DNA of 64,000 nucleotides. Source: Papaver somniferum. Taxonomy: Eukaryota; Streptophyta; Magnoliopsida; Ranunculales; Papaveraceae. Positions within the stretch are counted from its first letter, which is position 1. Each line of letters begins with the position of its first letter. A model generated the notes under the pieces. That model saw only the letters and a list, made by a program, of their open reading frames with translations, did no database searches and was not told where the DNA came from. Where the stretch lies: the NCBI RefSeq assembly GCF_003573695.1, contig NC_039360.1, positions 58,137,830-58,201,829 of the forward strand, in the 5' to 3' direction. A program made the translations under genes and the position numbers. Positions 13,777 through 25,488 of this stretch are shown here, one piece after another.

Positions 13777-13928
13777 TGCACGAGTTTCCTCAGTTCGTGC
13801 CCTGCCAATCCGCTTATCGAGGTCATTCCGATAAGTTGCACGAGTATCCTCGGTTCGTGCCCCGCCAATCCGCTTATCGGGGTCATTCCGACAAGTTGCA
13901 CGAGTATCCTCGGTTCGTGCCCCGCCAT
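13777..13928 (+). repeat. 60-bp tandem repeat inside LTR, 2.5 units
   Basis: Units start TGCACGAGT at 13777, 13837 and 13897. They contain CCTCGGTTCGTGCCC, CCAATCCGCTTATCG and GGTCATTCCGA. The same array, at the same LTR position, is at 21724-21875. The block is GC-rich compared with the rest of the LTR and probably part of its control region. Confidence 0.85.
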
Positions 13929-14538
13929 CAAAACAAACATACCGATTCATGTTTAAACCACAATACTAGCAAACATGACAAACAACATATATTTCTTTGA
14001 AGCATTTAAGAAAACACAATAGCTGCAGAATTGTATATTACAGGTTTCACAATGATTCCTCGATCCGATCGTCTTCATAATCTAGGTGAACATTTATAAC
14101 ATATTTATACATGACATATCCAAAATTTACAGAAAACCACCGGTTCAAATGTAAGATATTTATTTTATACGATCATTCTAAAATCTGGGCAGATTACATC
14201 ATTTTACAAAACTATTCACATTAAATTATAATTCGAAATTCAGCAAACTCAACGCACAATTAAAGATAAGATATAAATCTACAACTTTTATTAAGACCTC
14301 AAATCATTTTGATATCATCAAGATTGCCGAAACACAGCCAAGTACAGACAAAGAGAAAATGCACAGAAATTTCAGAAATCAACATCCAAGTTCAAACAAA
14401 CATTCAACGGTGAATCTGTGGTGAAATATCCTCAAAATTTAACTATAGAAACCTAAGCATGTTATCTATCAATATTAAAAGACCGATCATCAGTTAGCTT
14501 CATATGTTAAAATAAATAAATTACTGAGACCTAATTAT

Positions 14539-15998
14539 TGTTGTAGTATTAAGATTGCGGTAAATAAGAATTCGTTGCTCGGACTTGAAAATATTTATAA
14601 ATAAAAATATATACACAAAAATTTGTCACAGTATCAAGAGATACTGGGACTCAGGATTCCACCATTAATCATTCACAGGATTCATATATTTATTCCTAAC
14701 AGTTATATCTCAAATAATAAGGACACTCATTCTTGCCAAGGTAGATTTTTAGAAGATTAATTGTAAATCGAAAGCATGGCATATCAAAAGTACTAAGACC
14801 AAGCATAAACCATCAAATGAAATGACAATGAATTAAGAAAAATCTTAAAACGATTAATTATAAGTGCAAGTAGTCAAAAAAAGAATTAAATATAATTATC
14901 ATATGCGTGAAATATGGCTTCCTCCATCATCCCAGTATTGGGGTTTATCTCCTCATGATGAAAACACGCTCAAAATATATTTTTATAGCTCAAATGGTGT
15001 TTACAATGGAGAGAAAAGGAGAAAATGGTGTAAAACTGTAATCTGTGACGCACAAAAAGCGTCACAGAATGAACGATAAAATACAAGTGCTGCTGATGTT
15101 TAGACTGCACTGCGACCCACGGCTGTGCGTCTTAGACACTGTTGATAAACCACTGTCCGTGCGAGTCTGTTCTTCTTGTTCTTGGTGTTCTTCATCAGCA
15201 GCAGCAGAAACAGAGTTTCATCAACTCTTGATTTCTGCTTCTCTGGACCTTCTCTCGACCCCAAACTCTCGACCCCTTTTTTTTGAGTCCCCAGCACCTT
15301 ATATATACTCAGAGGATCAACATAACTCGAGTTTAATTCTCGTATCTTCTCCATTATTGTTTTTATTCTCCACGGGATAATTTCCTTCTTTGCGAAGATT
15401 TTATTCCTTCTTTTCTTTTCTTCTTGCCCGTGTCTACAACTGTCAAGATATCTTTAGGATAACAATGAATCAAAACCGAATATCTCCTCTGCTTTCCTTC
15501 CCACGTAACTCCCAAAAATAGCAGAGAGACATCCAAATTATTCTCTTCCCTGTCTCGTGATATCTTCATATCTGATCGCATTTAATGTTGTTAACAATCC
15601 TGTTGTGATACGATGAAATATTTCCAGCTCATTACTGTGCCAGAAATCTCCAAAAATCTCGTAAGAATCATTACCAAATATACACAGTTGAGAACCAAAA
15701 GTTTCCCGCCAAAAGAAATTTTTAAATGAGGAAGAAAAGGACGCCCCTTAATCAACAGCTGTGGTGCAAATATCAACGAAGGTGCCCCTTCGTAATTGAG
15801 TGCCCCTTAACCAATGATGAGAGTCCGAATAACAAATGTCCTCCAAGAGTGCCCGGGCAATTTTTCGAGCCGATTTTTCCAAAAATGTTTATTTCCAAAA
15901 AATACCTAAAAACACACAAAACACCATAATAAGGACAAAAATAAGTACTAACAATACGAAACATTGAGGACAAATTAGACACAAAAATGCGTCTATCA
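14539..15998 (-). mobile_element. Solo LTR of the 38-51 kb array family
   Basis: It starts TGTTGTAGTATTAAGATTGCGG and ends GTGTCTAATTT-complement..GCGTCTATCA, with the perfect duplication ATTAT on both sides (14534-14538 and 15999-16003). The uninterrupted site is preserved in the sister LTR near 22440. At 1460 bp it is homologous along its length to the 1.58-kb LTRs at 38050, 43925 and 49805. Orientation is taken from those full elements. A TATA-like TATATATAAGG lies on the minus strand near 15297-15308. The solo state implies LTR-LTR recombination after insertion. Confidence 0.9.
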
Positions 15999-16186
15999 AT
16001 TATACAAATTCAAAATCAAGTATAACAAAAACATAAAGAGAAAGGGGGTCTAGCATTCTACCTTTTGTTGTTTATAAACTCCTCTTGACTTGTGAATCAA
16101 TGATCCGATAGATCAAAATATGGGCCAGATGGGGGGGTGATGTCTCCGTCAGATCCTAATTTGGAACCCGAATTCGACCTAAATTT

Positions 16187-16771
16187 TTGAATTTAACTCC
16201 TGCCCATGATCCATCGGATCCGGATTCAAATTCGAATATGGATTTATCTCATACTTCTCTTCGAGATAATAACTCATCACACATGTCGTTGGATAATTCC
16301 TCGAATGATGAAACTAGAGATAAATCTGTCTCTCATGAGCCATTGATATCTCAGGAAGTTTCAAATTCCAAAGATCCGTTATGTTCAAATCTGGATACTT
16401 CTCTTTCTCATGGAGCTTCTTCTTCACCTCTGACTGATAATAACACAGAGAGAACTCAACAAGAGCTAGAATCCAGAGTCGATTACCATATGAATTTCAA
16501 TGCGAACATTGGTATTTCGTGTAATCTAACAAATATGAGAGAGATGTGCAAAGATCTGATTTTGAAAAATGATAGCTCCACTCTAAATCCTGAGGTTCTT
16601 TATGAAGAAGATGATGATAGTCTGGCAGAACTCGATTCGGATTATGATTTGGAAGATGGTGGAGATAAAATTGATGTTGTCTTGACTGAGGCAGAGGATG
16701 AATCGATAGAGGTAAATGGCTTTAACCCTCTTGAAAGTTCTAGGGTTGTTCAATCTTTAGATGGACCATAA
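16187..16771 (+). pseudogene. LINE ORF1 C-terminal fragment
   Basis: About 190 codons open to a stop at 16769-16771, overlapping the ORF2 start by 11 bases. Composition is Ser/Asn/Asp-rich at first and strongly acidic near the end (EEDDDSLAELDSDYDLED). No DUF4283-type or CCHC zinc-knuckle motif remains, so only the tail of ORF1 is here. Upstream, a 16-codon ATG frame at about 16140 stops at TGA just before this frame, which suggests a small frameshift in the original ORF1. No good start codon exists; the first in-frame ATG is near 16238. The fragment would not be a functional ORF1 protein. Confidence 0.6.
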
Positions 16772-19700
16772 AATTATGTTTTGGAACATAAGGGGTTTGG
16801 GGAAGGATGAGAAAATAATTGCAATTAAAAACGCAATTAGGAAGAACAATGTTACTATCTGCTCAGTTTTAGAAACCAAAAAAGAAATAGTGAATGACTC
16901 TCTAATCAGATCTTCGTGGGGTAATATTGGGTGTAATTACCTGCATCTTCCTTCTGAAGGGGCACCTGTGGAATTATTGTAATGTGGAAAGATGGTGTAG
17001 TTCAAATGGAGGATTTTCTAATTGGGGCTTTCACCATTTCTATCAAATTCAAAAATACTTCTGACTATTTTGAATGGCTTTACACTTCTGCATATGGTGC
17101 TTCAGACTATGGAGATTATGCTCAATATTGGCAGGAGTTAAGTGATATTAGGATTCTTTTTGATGAGCCTTGGGTACTAGGTGGAGATTTTAATGCAACT
17201 TTATCTCAAGCTAACAGGAATTGCTCAGGTGGTTGCAGTGTAAGTAGAAATGTTTTTACAAGTTTTGTTAGCAAGCATGAGTTGATTGATTTGCCATTAT
17301 CTGGAGGCAAATATACTTGGACTAATTCACAAAAACCGCCCATCTTAGTAAGGCTTGACAGATTCCTTGTCACTGAGGATTGGTTCTCTCATTTTTCTTC
17401 TCCACTTCAATCAAGATTGAAAAGACCTATTTCAGATCACATACCAGTCCTTCTTTCTTGTAATTCTAATTCAAAATTCAAAGCCCCCTTCAGATTGGAC
17501 AACTATCTTTTATTGCATCCTTCTTTTCTTCCAAACTTAAAATTGTGGTGGCAGAATTTAACTTTCTATGGGAAACCAAGTTATATTTTCTCTAAGAAGT
17601 TACAATCTCTAAAAAAATTTATCAAACAATGGAAGAGAACTATGGGGGATATGCAGTTGCAGGTAGATCATTTAGAGGAGATAATTAATTCATGGGATAT
17701 AAATGAAGAAGATGTTCATCTTTCTGGTGCTGACTATGATGATAGGAATGCTGCTAAAGCTAAACATGCTTCATTATCCTTGAATATTGCAAGAAAGTGG
17801 GGGCAAAGAGGAAAAGATAGATGGGCCAAAGATGCTGAGAAGAATTCCAGATATCTTCATCAGCTTGCTTCATTCAAATACAACTGCAATAGCATTAATT
17901 GTTTGAATATAGAAGGAACTTTATGTTATGACAAAGAGAAAATAGCTACTGAAGCTACAAATTTCTATACTTCTTTGTTCACTGAGAATTTCCATATAAG
18001 GCCAAGCTTTGATAATATTGATTTTCCTTCCATTTATACTCAGGATAGCATTTCTCTTGAGAAGCCATTTTCTGAAGAAGAAGTGAAGAATATTATTTGG
18101 CATTTTGGTCTAAACAAGGCACCTGGACCAGATGGCTTCACTATGGAATTCTTTAAGGCTTCTTGGGAGATAATAAAGTCTGACTTAATGCTGGTGATTA
18201 AAGAATTTGAAACTAAAGGAGTTCTTGACTGGAGAGTGAACTGCACAAATCTCAAGTTAATTCCTAAAACAAATGGTGCAGTTTCTCTAAACAACTTCGG
18301 GCCTATAAGTTTGATTGGAGGCATTTACAAGATAGTCTCCAAACTGCTAGCTGAAAGACTAAACGTGGTCCTTCCTTCTATTGTTACTAATTTCCAAGGT
18401 GCTTTCATTCATGACAGGCAAATTGGTGATGGTATTCTAATTGCAACTGAGCTTATAGATTCTAGAATGAGAGAAAATAAATCTGGTTTGGTATGCAAAG
18501 TAGATTTTGAAAAATCCTTTGACAATATTAACTGGAACTGTGTGGATTTAGTAATGCAAAATTTTGGTTTTGGTAATATTTGGAGAGGCTGGATCAAATG
18601 GTGTATCACACAACCTAGATTTTATATTCTCATCAATGGTGAAGCTACAAAATTGTTTAAAAGTCAGAAGGGTATCAGGCAGGGAGATTCTATCTCTCCT
18701 TTCATCTTTATTATGGTTGCTGAATTATTAACTAAGATGATTGGTAAGGCTGTTGATCAGGGTCTTCTTTCTGGTTTTCAAGTTGCTACTAATGGAACAT
18801 CTGTTACTCATCTTCAGTTTGCAGATGATTTAGTAGTTTTTATAGGTGATTCTGAAGATCAAATTATAACTCTGAAGAACATACTTTTTGGTTTCCAGTT
18901 GGTCACTGGCCTAAAAGTTAATTTTACTAAGAGTGCAATAGTTGGCATGGGAGATGAGAATATTGAGGCTCATTGTTCTACAGTTTTTGGCTGTCAGTTG
19001 GCTGAAATTCCTATAAACTACCTTGGTATTCCTTTAGGTAGTAACTTCAAAACAAAAGTTCTGTGGGACTTATTTATTACTAGATATCAACAAAAGTTGA
19101 GCACTTGGAGGAGAAGATATCTATCCAAAGGCCAAAGACTGTTATTGATAAATAGTGTCTTAGCAAGCATGCTAATTTACTATTTATATATGTTTCAAAT
19201 GCCAGTGTCTGTGGTGAAGATTCTTCAGAAGATAATTAGAAGATTTTTGTGGGGAGATTCAGATAACAATAAGAAGAGAAGCTGGGTGGCTTTTTCAAAG
19301 ACTAGTACCTCAAAAGCAAATGGAGGCATTGGAATCAAAAAACTGAAATTGGTTAATAAGGCTCTGCATTGGAAATGGATCTGGATATATGGAAAGGAAA
19401 AAGATGCTCTCTGGAGAAAATTAATTTGGGAGAAATTTGGAGGTAATCGACATTCTTTCTTTCTTAATTCAAATTCAAAATCTGTTAAACATAGCCTTTG
19501 GGCAGGAATCTTAAAAGCTAGAGATTATGTTCATGATAACACTTCTCTTGTTCTTAAGAATGGCAAGAAAATTATATTCCGGCTAGATAAATGGGTGGGA
19601 GGATTTCATCTTAAAGATTCTTTCCCAGCTATCTTTAAACTTTCAAAGAATAGAATAGCTATTGTGTATGATATGCTTAACCAGCAAGGATCTTGGACTT

Positions 19701-20269
19701 TTGATTTCAAAAGAGACCTGAATGAAGGAGAAGTGGGAGAAATTGTTTATCTTCTACAGATGCTAGATGGTCTTGCTCATAATATCCATAATTGCATAGA
19801 AGAAGACACAAGGAAATGGGATTTTGGTAATGATTTCTCGGTTGCCAACTGTTACTCCTTTATGGATGTAGATGGATTCTTATTCTTTCCACACAGGCAG
19901 ATTTGGAATCCAAAGGTTCTCTTGAAAGTGTCTTTTCTGGTTTGGGCTTTATGCCACAATGGTGCTCCTACTTTGGATTTGCTTCTTAAATATGGATTAG
20001 TGAATGATAGTCAATGCCTACTTTGTTCAGCTGTTGAGGAAACTCAAAATCATTTTTTCCTTCACTGTAAGGAAACAATGAAAATCTGGAACTACTTTCT
20101 TGAAAATTTTGATGTACACTGGGTTTTCTCAGAAAGTGTCAAGATTAACATTTGGGAATGGAGGAACAAAAGAAGCAACTCTATGGTGAAGAAGATTTGG
20201 GGAATTCTTCCTTTTGCTATCTGGTGGAACATTTGGAAGGAGAGAAATTGTAGACTCTACAATAACTAG
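16761..20269 (+). pseudogene. LINE ORF2: endonuclease-reverse transcriptase, one frameshift
   Basis: ORF2 starts at ATG 16761 with the apurinic-endonuclease opening FWNIRGLG. It then hits TAA at 16980-16982 and resumes in another frame from 16982 for 1095 codons. The break looks like one missing base near 16970, since reading on gives the expected GGIIVMW block. Visible parts of the long frame are the endonuclease GGDFN and SDHIPVLL motifs, the reverse-transcriptase blocks PISL, KVDFEKSFD, GIRQGDSISPF and FADD (residues 613-616, nt 18818-18829), and a C-terminal zf-RVT segment with QCLLC and HFFLHC near 20010-20070. There is no RNase H domain after it, as in L1 lineages that lack one. Apart from the frameshift the frame is remarkably intact, so insertion was fairly recent. 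Confidence 0.92.
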
Positions 20270-20913
20270 AAGAAAAGCTTGAAACAGCTCATTATTTCTG
20301 TCAAATGCACAATGTTTAATTGGTATGTGCATACTAAGTTGTTTGAGGGATACTCCCTAAGCACATTGATTTGTAACTGGAATGCTGTCATATACAACAG
20401 CTAACCGTTCTCTCTTGCTTCATTTATTCCTTTGATGAGTGAATCATTTTTACAATATATTTTGCCCTTTTTATGTCAAAAAAAAAAACTCCTCTTGATT
20501 CTCCTTATACTTCTTTTCTAAAAACTCTAATTCCATCTCCTTCTCTTTCTCCCTACCTTTTATTTGCTAACATCTAAAACTTTATTCTCTAATACATTTC
20601 TCCTTATTTATAATAAACCTTACAATAATATTATTATTAATACTAAATCTCAAATTTATTATTTTACTTATTATTTCTTTAAATCTCTAATTGTATATTT
20701 ATTTTCCTTAAATTTATTTTCTTTTTATTTATTTATCAAAACTATAATTAGATAACTATTTTCATCCTAACCTTTTACTAAGTGACAGGAAAAGTTCAAG
20801 CAACCATATAGGCTAAGGAAAAATAAACTACTCATCAACAACCCAAATCACATGGTTAGCTAATTCATGCAAAATCCGACCCGATAAGACAAATAAAAAT
20901 TGTGGGTATTACA

Positions 20914-20930
20914 TTCTACCACCCTTAAAA
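20914..20930 (-). promoter_or_regulatory. Polypurine tract of the gypsy element
   Basis: On the minus strand TTAAGGGTGGTAGAA directly precedes the LTR start TGTAATACCC. This is the second-strand priming site and it fixes the element's orientation. Confidence 0.75.
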
Positions 20931-21169
20931 GAAATTTCGTCCCGAAATTTAGAAAATACGTATAACCTAAAAATTCACATAATTTAAGTAGTAAAATAAC
21001 AAGACGACAATTCAAATCATGCGCACAATTAAAATTTAATGAATTTCGCAAAAGCAAGAACTACAACTAAAAAGATGAAACAAGCAATAGAATAATCAAA
21101 TCAGACAAGCATGCATAGTTACACACGAAATGCTTTATTTATGGTCTCATTCAAGATCTAAAGCCTAGA

Positions 21170-21181
21170 GCTCTGATATCA
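21170..21181 (-). promoter_or_regulatory. Primer binding site (initiator tRNA-Met type)
   Basis: On the minus strand TGATATCAGAGC lies three bases inside the right LTR. It differs by one base from the common plant site TGGTATCAGAGC. Confidence 0.78.
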
Positions 21182-21184
21182 ACT

Positions 21185-22947
21185 TGTAACACCCCGAGTT
21201 CCGGACCAGGGTCAAACCCGTATGGAGATCCGAACTCGAAGCGTTACGGGTCGGAAAAAGACTTATTCAAATAACTCTTCTAATTTACTTATTACAACAA
21301 ACGTAATTTAACCTTTCTAACATAAGTTTAAACATATAAATTCGCTAATCATTTTTAACAACATTTTCAACGAACATATATTTCAAATTACATTTTAAAC
21401 ATTTACAAGAAAATAGTTTACAAAAATTATTTTTTTAAACATTTCTAATAATATTCTTAACAAACAATTACACGTCAATTAATTACAAGATATATGCACA
21501 CAATCAACAAAATAACTAATTTCTTAGTTTCCACTTCCACATTCCGTAATATCTGCAAGAAATGTCAATTGGGGTGAGATGACAGCTCAATAGAATGCAT
21601 TCCCTTTCTCGAAACATGTGAAACATATGAATCAATCAAAGAAAAACATACAACAAAAGAATACAACACAACTTCAATGATTTACTTAGATATCCATTAG
21701 ACAAACTCATTCCTTTATTTTTATGCACGAGTTTCCTCAGTTTGTGCCCTGCCAATCCGCTTATCGGGGTCATTCCGATAAGTTGCACGAGTATCCTCGG
21801 TTCATGCCCCGCCAATCCGCTTATCGGGGTCATTCTGACAAGTTGCACGAGTATCCTCGGTTCGTGCCCTGCCATCAAAACAAACATACCGATTCATGTT
21901 TAAACCACAATACTAGCAAACATGACAAACAACATATATTTCTTTGAAGCATTTAAGCAAACACAATAACTGCAGAATTGTATATTACAGGTTTCACAAT
22001 GATTCCTCGATCCGATCGTCTTCAAATTTTAGGTGAACACTTATAACATATTTATACATGACATATCCAAAATTTACAGAAAACCAACGATTCAAATGTA
22101 AGTTATTGATTTTATACAATCATTCTAAAATATGGGCAGATTACATCATTTTACAAAACTATTCAATTAAATTCATAATAATTCGAAATTTAGCAAACTC
22201 AACGCACAATTAAAGATAAGATATAAATATACAACTTTTATTAAGACCTCAAATCATTTTCATATCATCAAGATTGCCGAAACACAACCAAGAACAGACA
22301 AAGAGAAAATGCACAGAAATTTCAGAAATCAACATCAAATATCCTCAAAATTTAACTATAGATACCTAAGCATGTTATCTATCAATATTAAAAGACCGAT
22401 CATCAGTTAGCTTCATATGTTTAAATAAATAAATTACTGAGACCTAATTATACAAATTCAAAATCAAGTATAACAAAAACATAAAGAGAAAGGGGATCTA
22501 GAATTCTACCTTTTGTTGTTTATAAACTCCTCTTGATTCTCCTTATACTTTCTAAAAACTATAACTCCATCTCCTTCTCTTTCTCCCTACCTTTTATTTG
22601 CTAACATTTAAAACTTTATTCTCTAATACATTTCTCCTTATTTATAATAAACCTTATAACAATATTATTATTAATACTAAATCTCAAATTTATTATTTTA
22701 TTTATTATTTCTTTAAATGTTTAATTGTATCTTCATTTTCCTTAAATTTATTTTCTTTTTATTTATTTATCAGAACTACAATTAGATAACTATTTCCACC
22801 CTAACCTTTCACTAAGTGACAGGAAAAGTTCAAGCAACCATATAGGCTAAGGAAAAATAAACTACTCATCAACAACCCAAATCACATGGTTAGCTAATTC
22901 ATGTTAAATCCGACCCGAGAAGACAAATAAAAATTGTGGGTATTACA
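21185..22947 (-). repeat. 5' LTR of the gypsy element
   Basis: 1763 bp, uninterrupted, TGTAACACCCC to GGTATTACA. It serves as the empty-site reference for both insertions in the other LTR. Confidence 0.9.
21724..21875 (+). repeat. 60-bp tandem repeat inside LTR, second copy
   Basis: Units start TGCACGAGT at 21724, 21784 and 21844. It corresponds to 13777-13928 with a few substitutions. Confidence 0.85.
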
Positions 22948-24249
22948 GAAAATCTTGTAAGTTTCACTAAGTTTTTACTTCAGCTATTTTGATTTAAATA
23001 GACCTCTTATGTTATGAAAAATTAATAATATGAACAATTTTGCAGGAATATTGCTAACAAAAATCTCGAAAGTCTAATCTTAGCTTTTATATCAATCTCA
23101 ACAGCCTCTAATCATAGAACCTCATCCTGGTTGCTTAGCTTTTATATTTTGGTCAAGTGTATATTATTGACTCATCTAGGTTTTTTTCTTTACATCAATT
23201 AATGTTTTACAACAATAAACTGAATGGAAATATTTCACCTTTCTTTGAAAGGCTCGAGAGTATGACATACTTGTGAATATCATCTTCTTTCATCAGTCAT
23301 TATATGAAACTTTTTTTGTTTCAAAAAATTAGCCAGACAAAAAAAAACTGCATTGACTGAGTATTTCCAGAACATTGTCCGCAAACTTGTAGTTTAAGTT
23401 CACGCCTCTACGTTGAACCCCCAATATCTTGTTATCCTTATCGAAATATATAGATAACAGTTAGAAATAAGTAATACATTTTCTTCTTATCTTGAGCATT
23501 GTTGTGAATTTGGTAAATACACTCTTTAAAAAGATTTAGTAATCTTGAACTGATTATAGTGTTTAGCGACTTGTACAGGAATCTTTCATCAAGCAGTTTT
23601 AAAGTTATGATACCTATTAAGCTATATCGAGTTGGTAATTTGGATACGGTGCAAGTGTAGACGATAGTGCTACTTTTGATCCTCGAGTTTATAACATCTG
23701 TTTTCAAGAAATCTCTGGGGATCTTTCGAACAACAAGATATCTGGTCCTATACCTTCTTCAATTTGGCGTCTTGGAACATCTCCTTACATTGTTAGTTTT
23801 CATACTCATAGCTTAAGTTTCTTCAAGTTACATTTGTATTCCTCCATTTATTCTTCCTATTTACACTTTAGTTTTTCGCGATAGAAAATAAAGCAAGAAT
23901 CGTTTGCCTGAATGCATTACGTCAGAATTTGGAAATATAAAAGTATGTTGGAGATGCAAGAAAGCTTTCCAATTTTATATTTTGATATTATTATCCTTGT
24001 TATTTCCTATATTATAAACTTACAATTCTACTCCTTTTATTCTAGAGATCTTTCACATAATCCTCTCACTGGATAATCCCTCAAGAACTTGGTCAACTTC
24101 AACTTTTATATTCAGTGTGAGTTCTCTCTCGCTCTTTCGCGAACATTATGCAAAAATTTTAATCGGTAAGAAGTTCATAGTGTGACGCAAATTTTTTGGG
24201 TATAAAAGATTTCAGGAAAGTAAAATACAACAATTTAATATGGGATGTT

Positions 24250-25310
24250 ATGTCGTGATACCAAGTACACAATAATATTTTCTATATCAACCTATAAGTC
24301 TGATACTTTGCATGTTCTAATAAAGACAGAGGTTGTCAAGAAGATATCAAACCACAAGGTATACACTTGGGATATAATACAAGTCTGGAACTGAACCTTA
24401 AACTATAGGGATCAACCCAAGTGTTTGGACTAACGTACCATTTCAATTACTTTAATTATAACTTAAACAATTATAATGTGGAAAGTAAATTAAAAGCACA
24501 CACCAAGATTTTGTTAATGAGAAAAACACAAATGCAGAAAAACCTCGGGACCTAGTACTCTCATAATTAAGCCGTTATACAAAGAATAATACCAACTTCA
24601 TAGAGTTTAAACCAAGTAATCTACCCCTAGTTACCTAGTTTTCTCAGTATCCCTGCGCCTACAACTAATCTGCCCACAGTACATGAATCCTAAGATAGAG
24701 TACAATATCTTAAGTTGCTTCAGCCGGTGTGAAGACTTCAAGTACTCAACTCTTTTGGATCATCTGTCAAACAGTAAAGGACTAATCAGCTTGATAACCG
24801 CTCTTCAACCTCAAGAAGTTAATCGAAGGTTTTTGTTGAGTACGATAAAGGTTCTTATATTTAAATCAATAAACACCTTTGTCCGGTTTAGATCAATCAA
24901 TATCTAGATTAACGAAATAATCAGATATAGATTTATAAGCTATCACATTCAAATACTAAAGAATACAACCAAATGATAGCTTGCCGATCTACTATGAATA
25001 TTCAATCAATCACCTATCAAAGATAAACGAGATATAATCGGATCCTATCCGATCAAGTTTATCCACGAAGCAAATCACAAAGATACGAAACCAATAAGAA
25101 ATCATCTTGTCTTCAAGCTTCAATGTCTTCTTTTGTACCTGCACAACCAAACTTGATTATAACTTATGATTAATCACGCATAGAACGAAGTCTGTAATGG
25201 ATAATTACAAGTCAACGTCAGATCTAAAGACATATCTGAACTACAGTTAATCCCTTGATCTAGTTTGAGTGACCTTATATCAGGAGAGAAGTCTCTCAAG
25301 AGTAATCTAG
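24250..25310 (-). repeat. Terminal half of a long LTR, reverse orientation
   Basis: The reverse complement shares with 29850-30879 the blocks CTTCTCTCCTGATATAAG..CACTCAAACTAGATC and GTCCCGAGGTTTTTCTGCATTTG, and a TGGTATCACGACA-like end near 24250. The promoter half is missing. The fragment interrupts the receptor-kinase pseudogene after its last visible repeat exon. Confidence 0.6.
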
Positions 25311-25488
25311 TTTGTTTTCCTGGGGTACCAGATACATGGAATCAATTATTATATGCATACTTATAATAAAGAAGAATTATATTAAGAACTATGTGTATCA
25401 CAAACTCAAACAAATCAACTTGCTATATTTTCTTGAAGCAACATATCAAGCGTTCTTTTATACATGTTACATATTCTTATATATTACT

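Larger units (their letters stand above)
16089..20485 (+). mobile_element. L1-type LINE, 5'-truncated in ORF1
   Basis: A non-LTR retrotransposon inserted in the gypsy LTR. The 13-bp duplication AAACTCCTCTTGA is at 16076-16088 and 20486-20498, and an A run (20478-20488) closes the 3' end. It carries the end of ORF1 and nearly all of ORF2 (endonuclease, reverse transcriptase, zinc-finger), then a 3' untranslated region of about 210 bp. ORF1 lacks its usual RNA-binding and zinc-knuckle parts, which agrees with 5' truncation during target-primed reverse transcription. The sister LTR lacks this insert. Confidence 0.93.
13237..20913 (-). repeat. 3' LTR of the gypsy element, with two nested insertions
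   Basis: This is the left LTR (3' in element orientation). It aligns with 21185-22947 once the solo LTR (14539-15998) and the LINE (16089-20485), with one copy of each target duplication, are removed. Net length is about 1.8 kb. Confidence 0.88.
13237..22947 (-). mobile_element. Ty3/gypsy-like LTR element with a minimal interior
   Basis: Two LTRs start TGTAACACCCCGAGTTCCGG and end GGGTATTACA, and the whole is flanked by the 5-bp duplication GAAAA (13232-13236 and 22948-22952). Without its nested insertions the element is about 3.9 kb. The interior is only 271 bp (20914-21184) and holds a primer site next to the right LTR and a purine tract next to the left LTR, so it is oriented on the minus strand. 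There is no gag or pol. The sequence before the left LTR reads, on the minus strand, as a TTTCGGGACGAAATTTC..TTAAGGGTGGTAGAA end typical of Del/Tekay-lineage plant gypsy elements. It is either a deletion derivative or a TRIM-like element that moves with help from a relative. The LTRs differ at many sites, so insertion is not recent. Confidence 0.88.
12850..24118 (+). pseudogene. ERECTA-type LRR receptor kinase pseudogene, fragmented
   Basis: Consecutive short exons of about 72 bp, each coding one leucine-rich repeat and bounded by splice consensus, read in ERECTA-family order. Exon about 12850-12922 gives LRGNHLS, stop, QIPKEIDECSSLHTL. Exon 13019-13089 gives DLTFNEIYGDIP and SNLKELKT. Exon 13178-13236, continuing at 22953-22956, gives ILKSNQLI, stop, LTLSQILNLKIL. 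There is a weak candidate near 23046. Exon 23720-23790 gives DLSNNKISGPIPSSI. Exon about 23886-23942 gives RLPECITSEFGNIK. Exon about 24047-24118 gives DLSHNPLTG, a one-base frameshift, then IPQELGQLQLL. Stops, a small deletion and the frameshift make it non-functional. A Ty3/gypsy element sits inside the third exon. Neither the signal peptide nor the kinase domain is visible in the window. Family identity is from known ERECTA repeat order, without alignment. Confidence 0.75.

Noticed and set aside
13777..13928. Regular 60-bp direct repeats, CRISPR-like at first sight
   Set aside because: Only 2.5 contiguous units without spacers, duplicated in both LTRs of a plant retroelement.
15100..15380. 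Possible 84-111 codon genes in the solo LTR
   Set aside because: They overlap the LTR promoter region on both strands and match no element protein.
17921..18609. Minus-strand open frames of 60-94 codons
   Set aside because: They lie antisense to the LINE reverse-transcriptase frame and are shadows of it.
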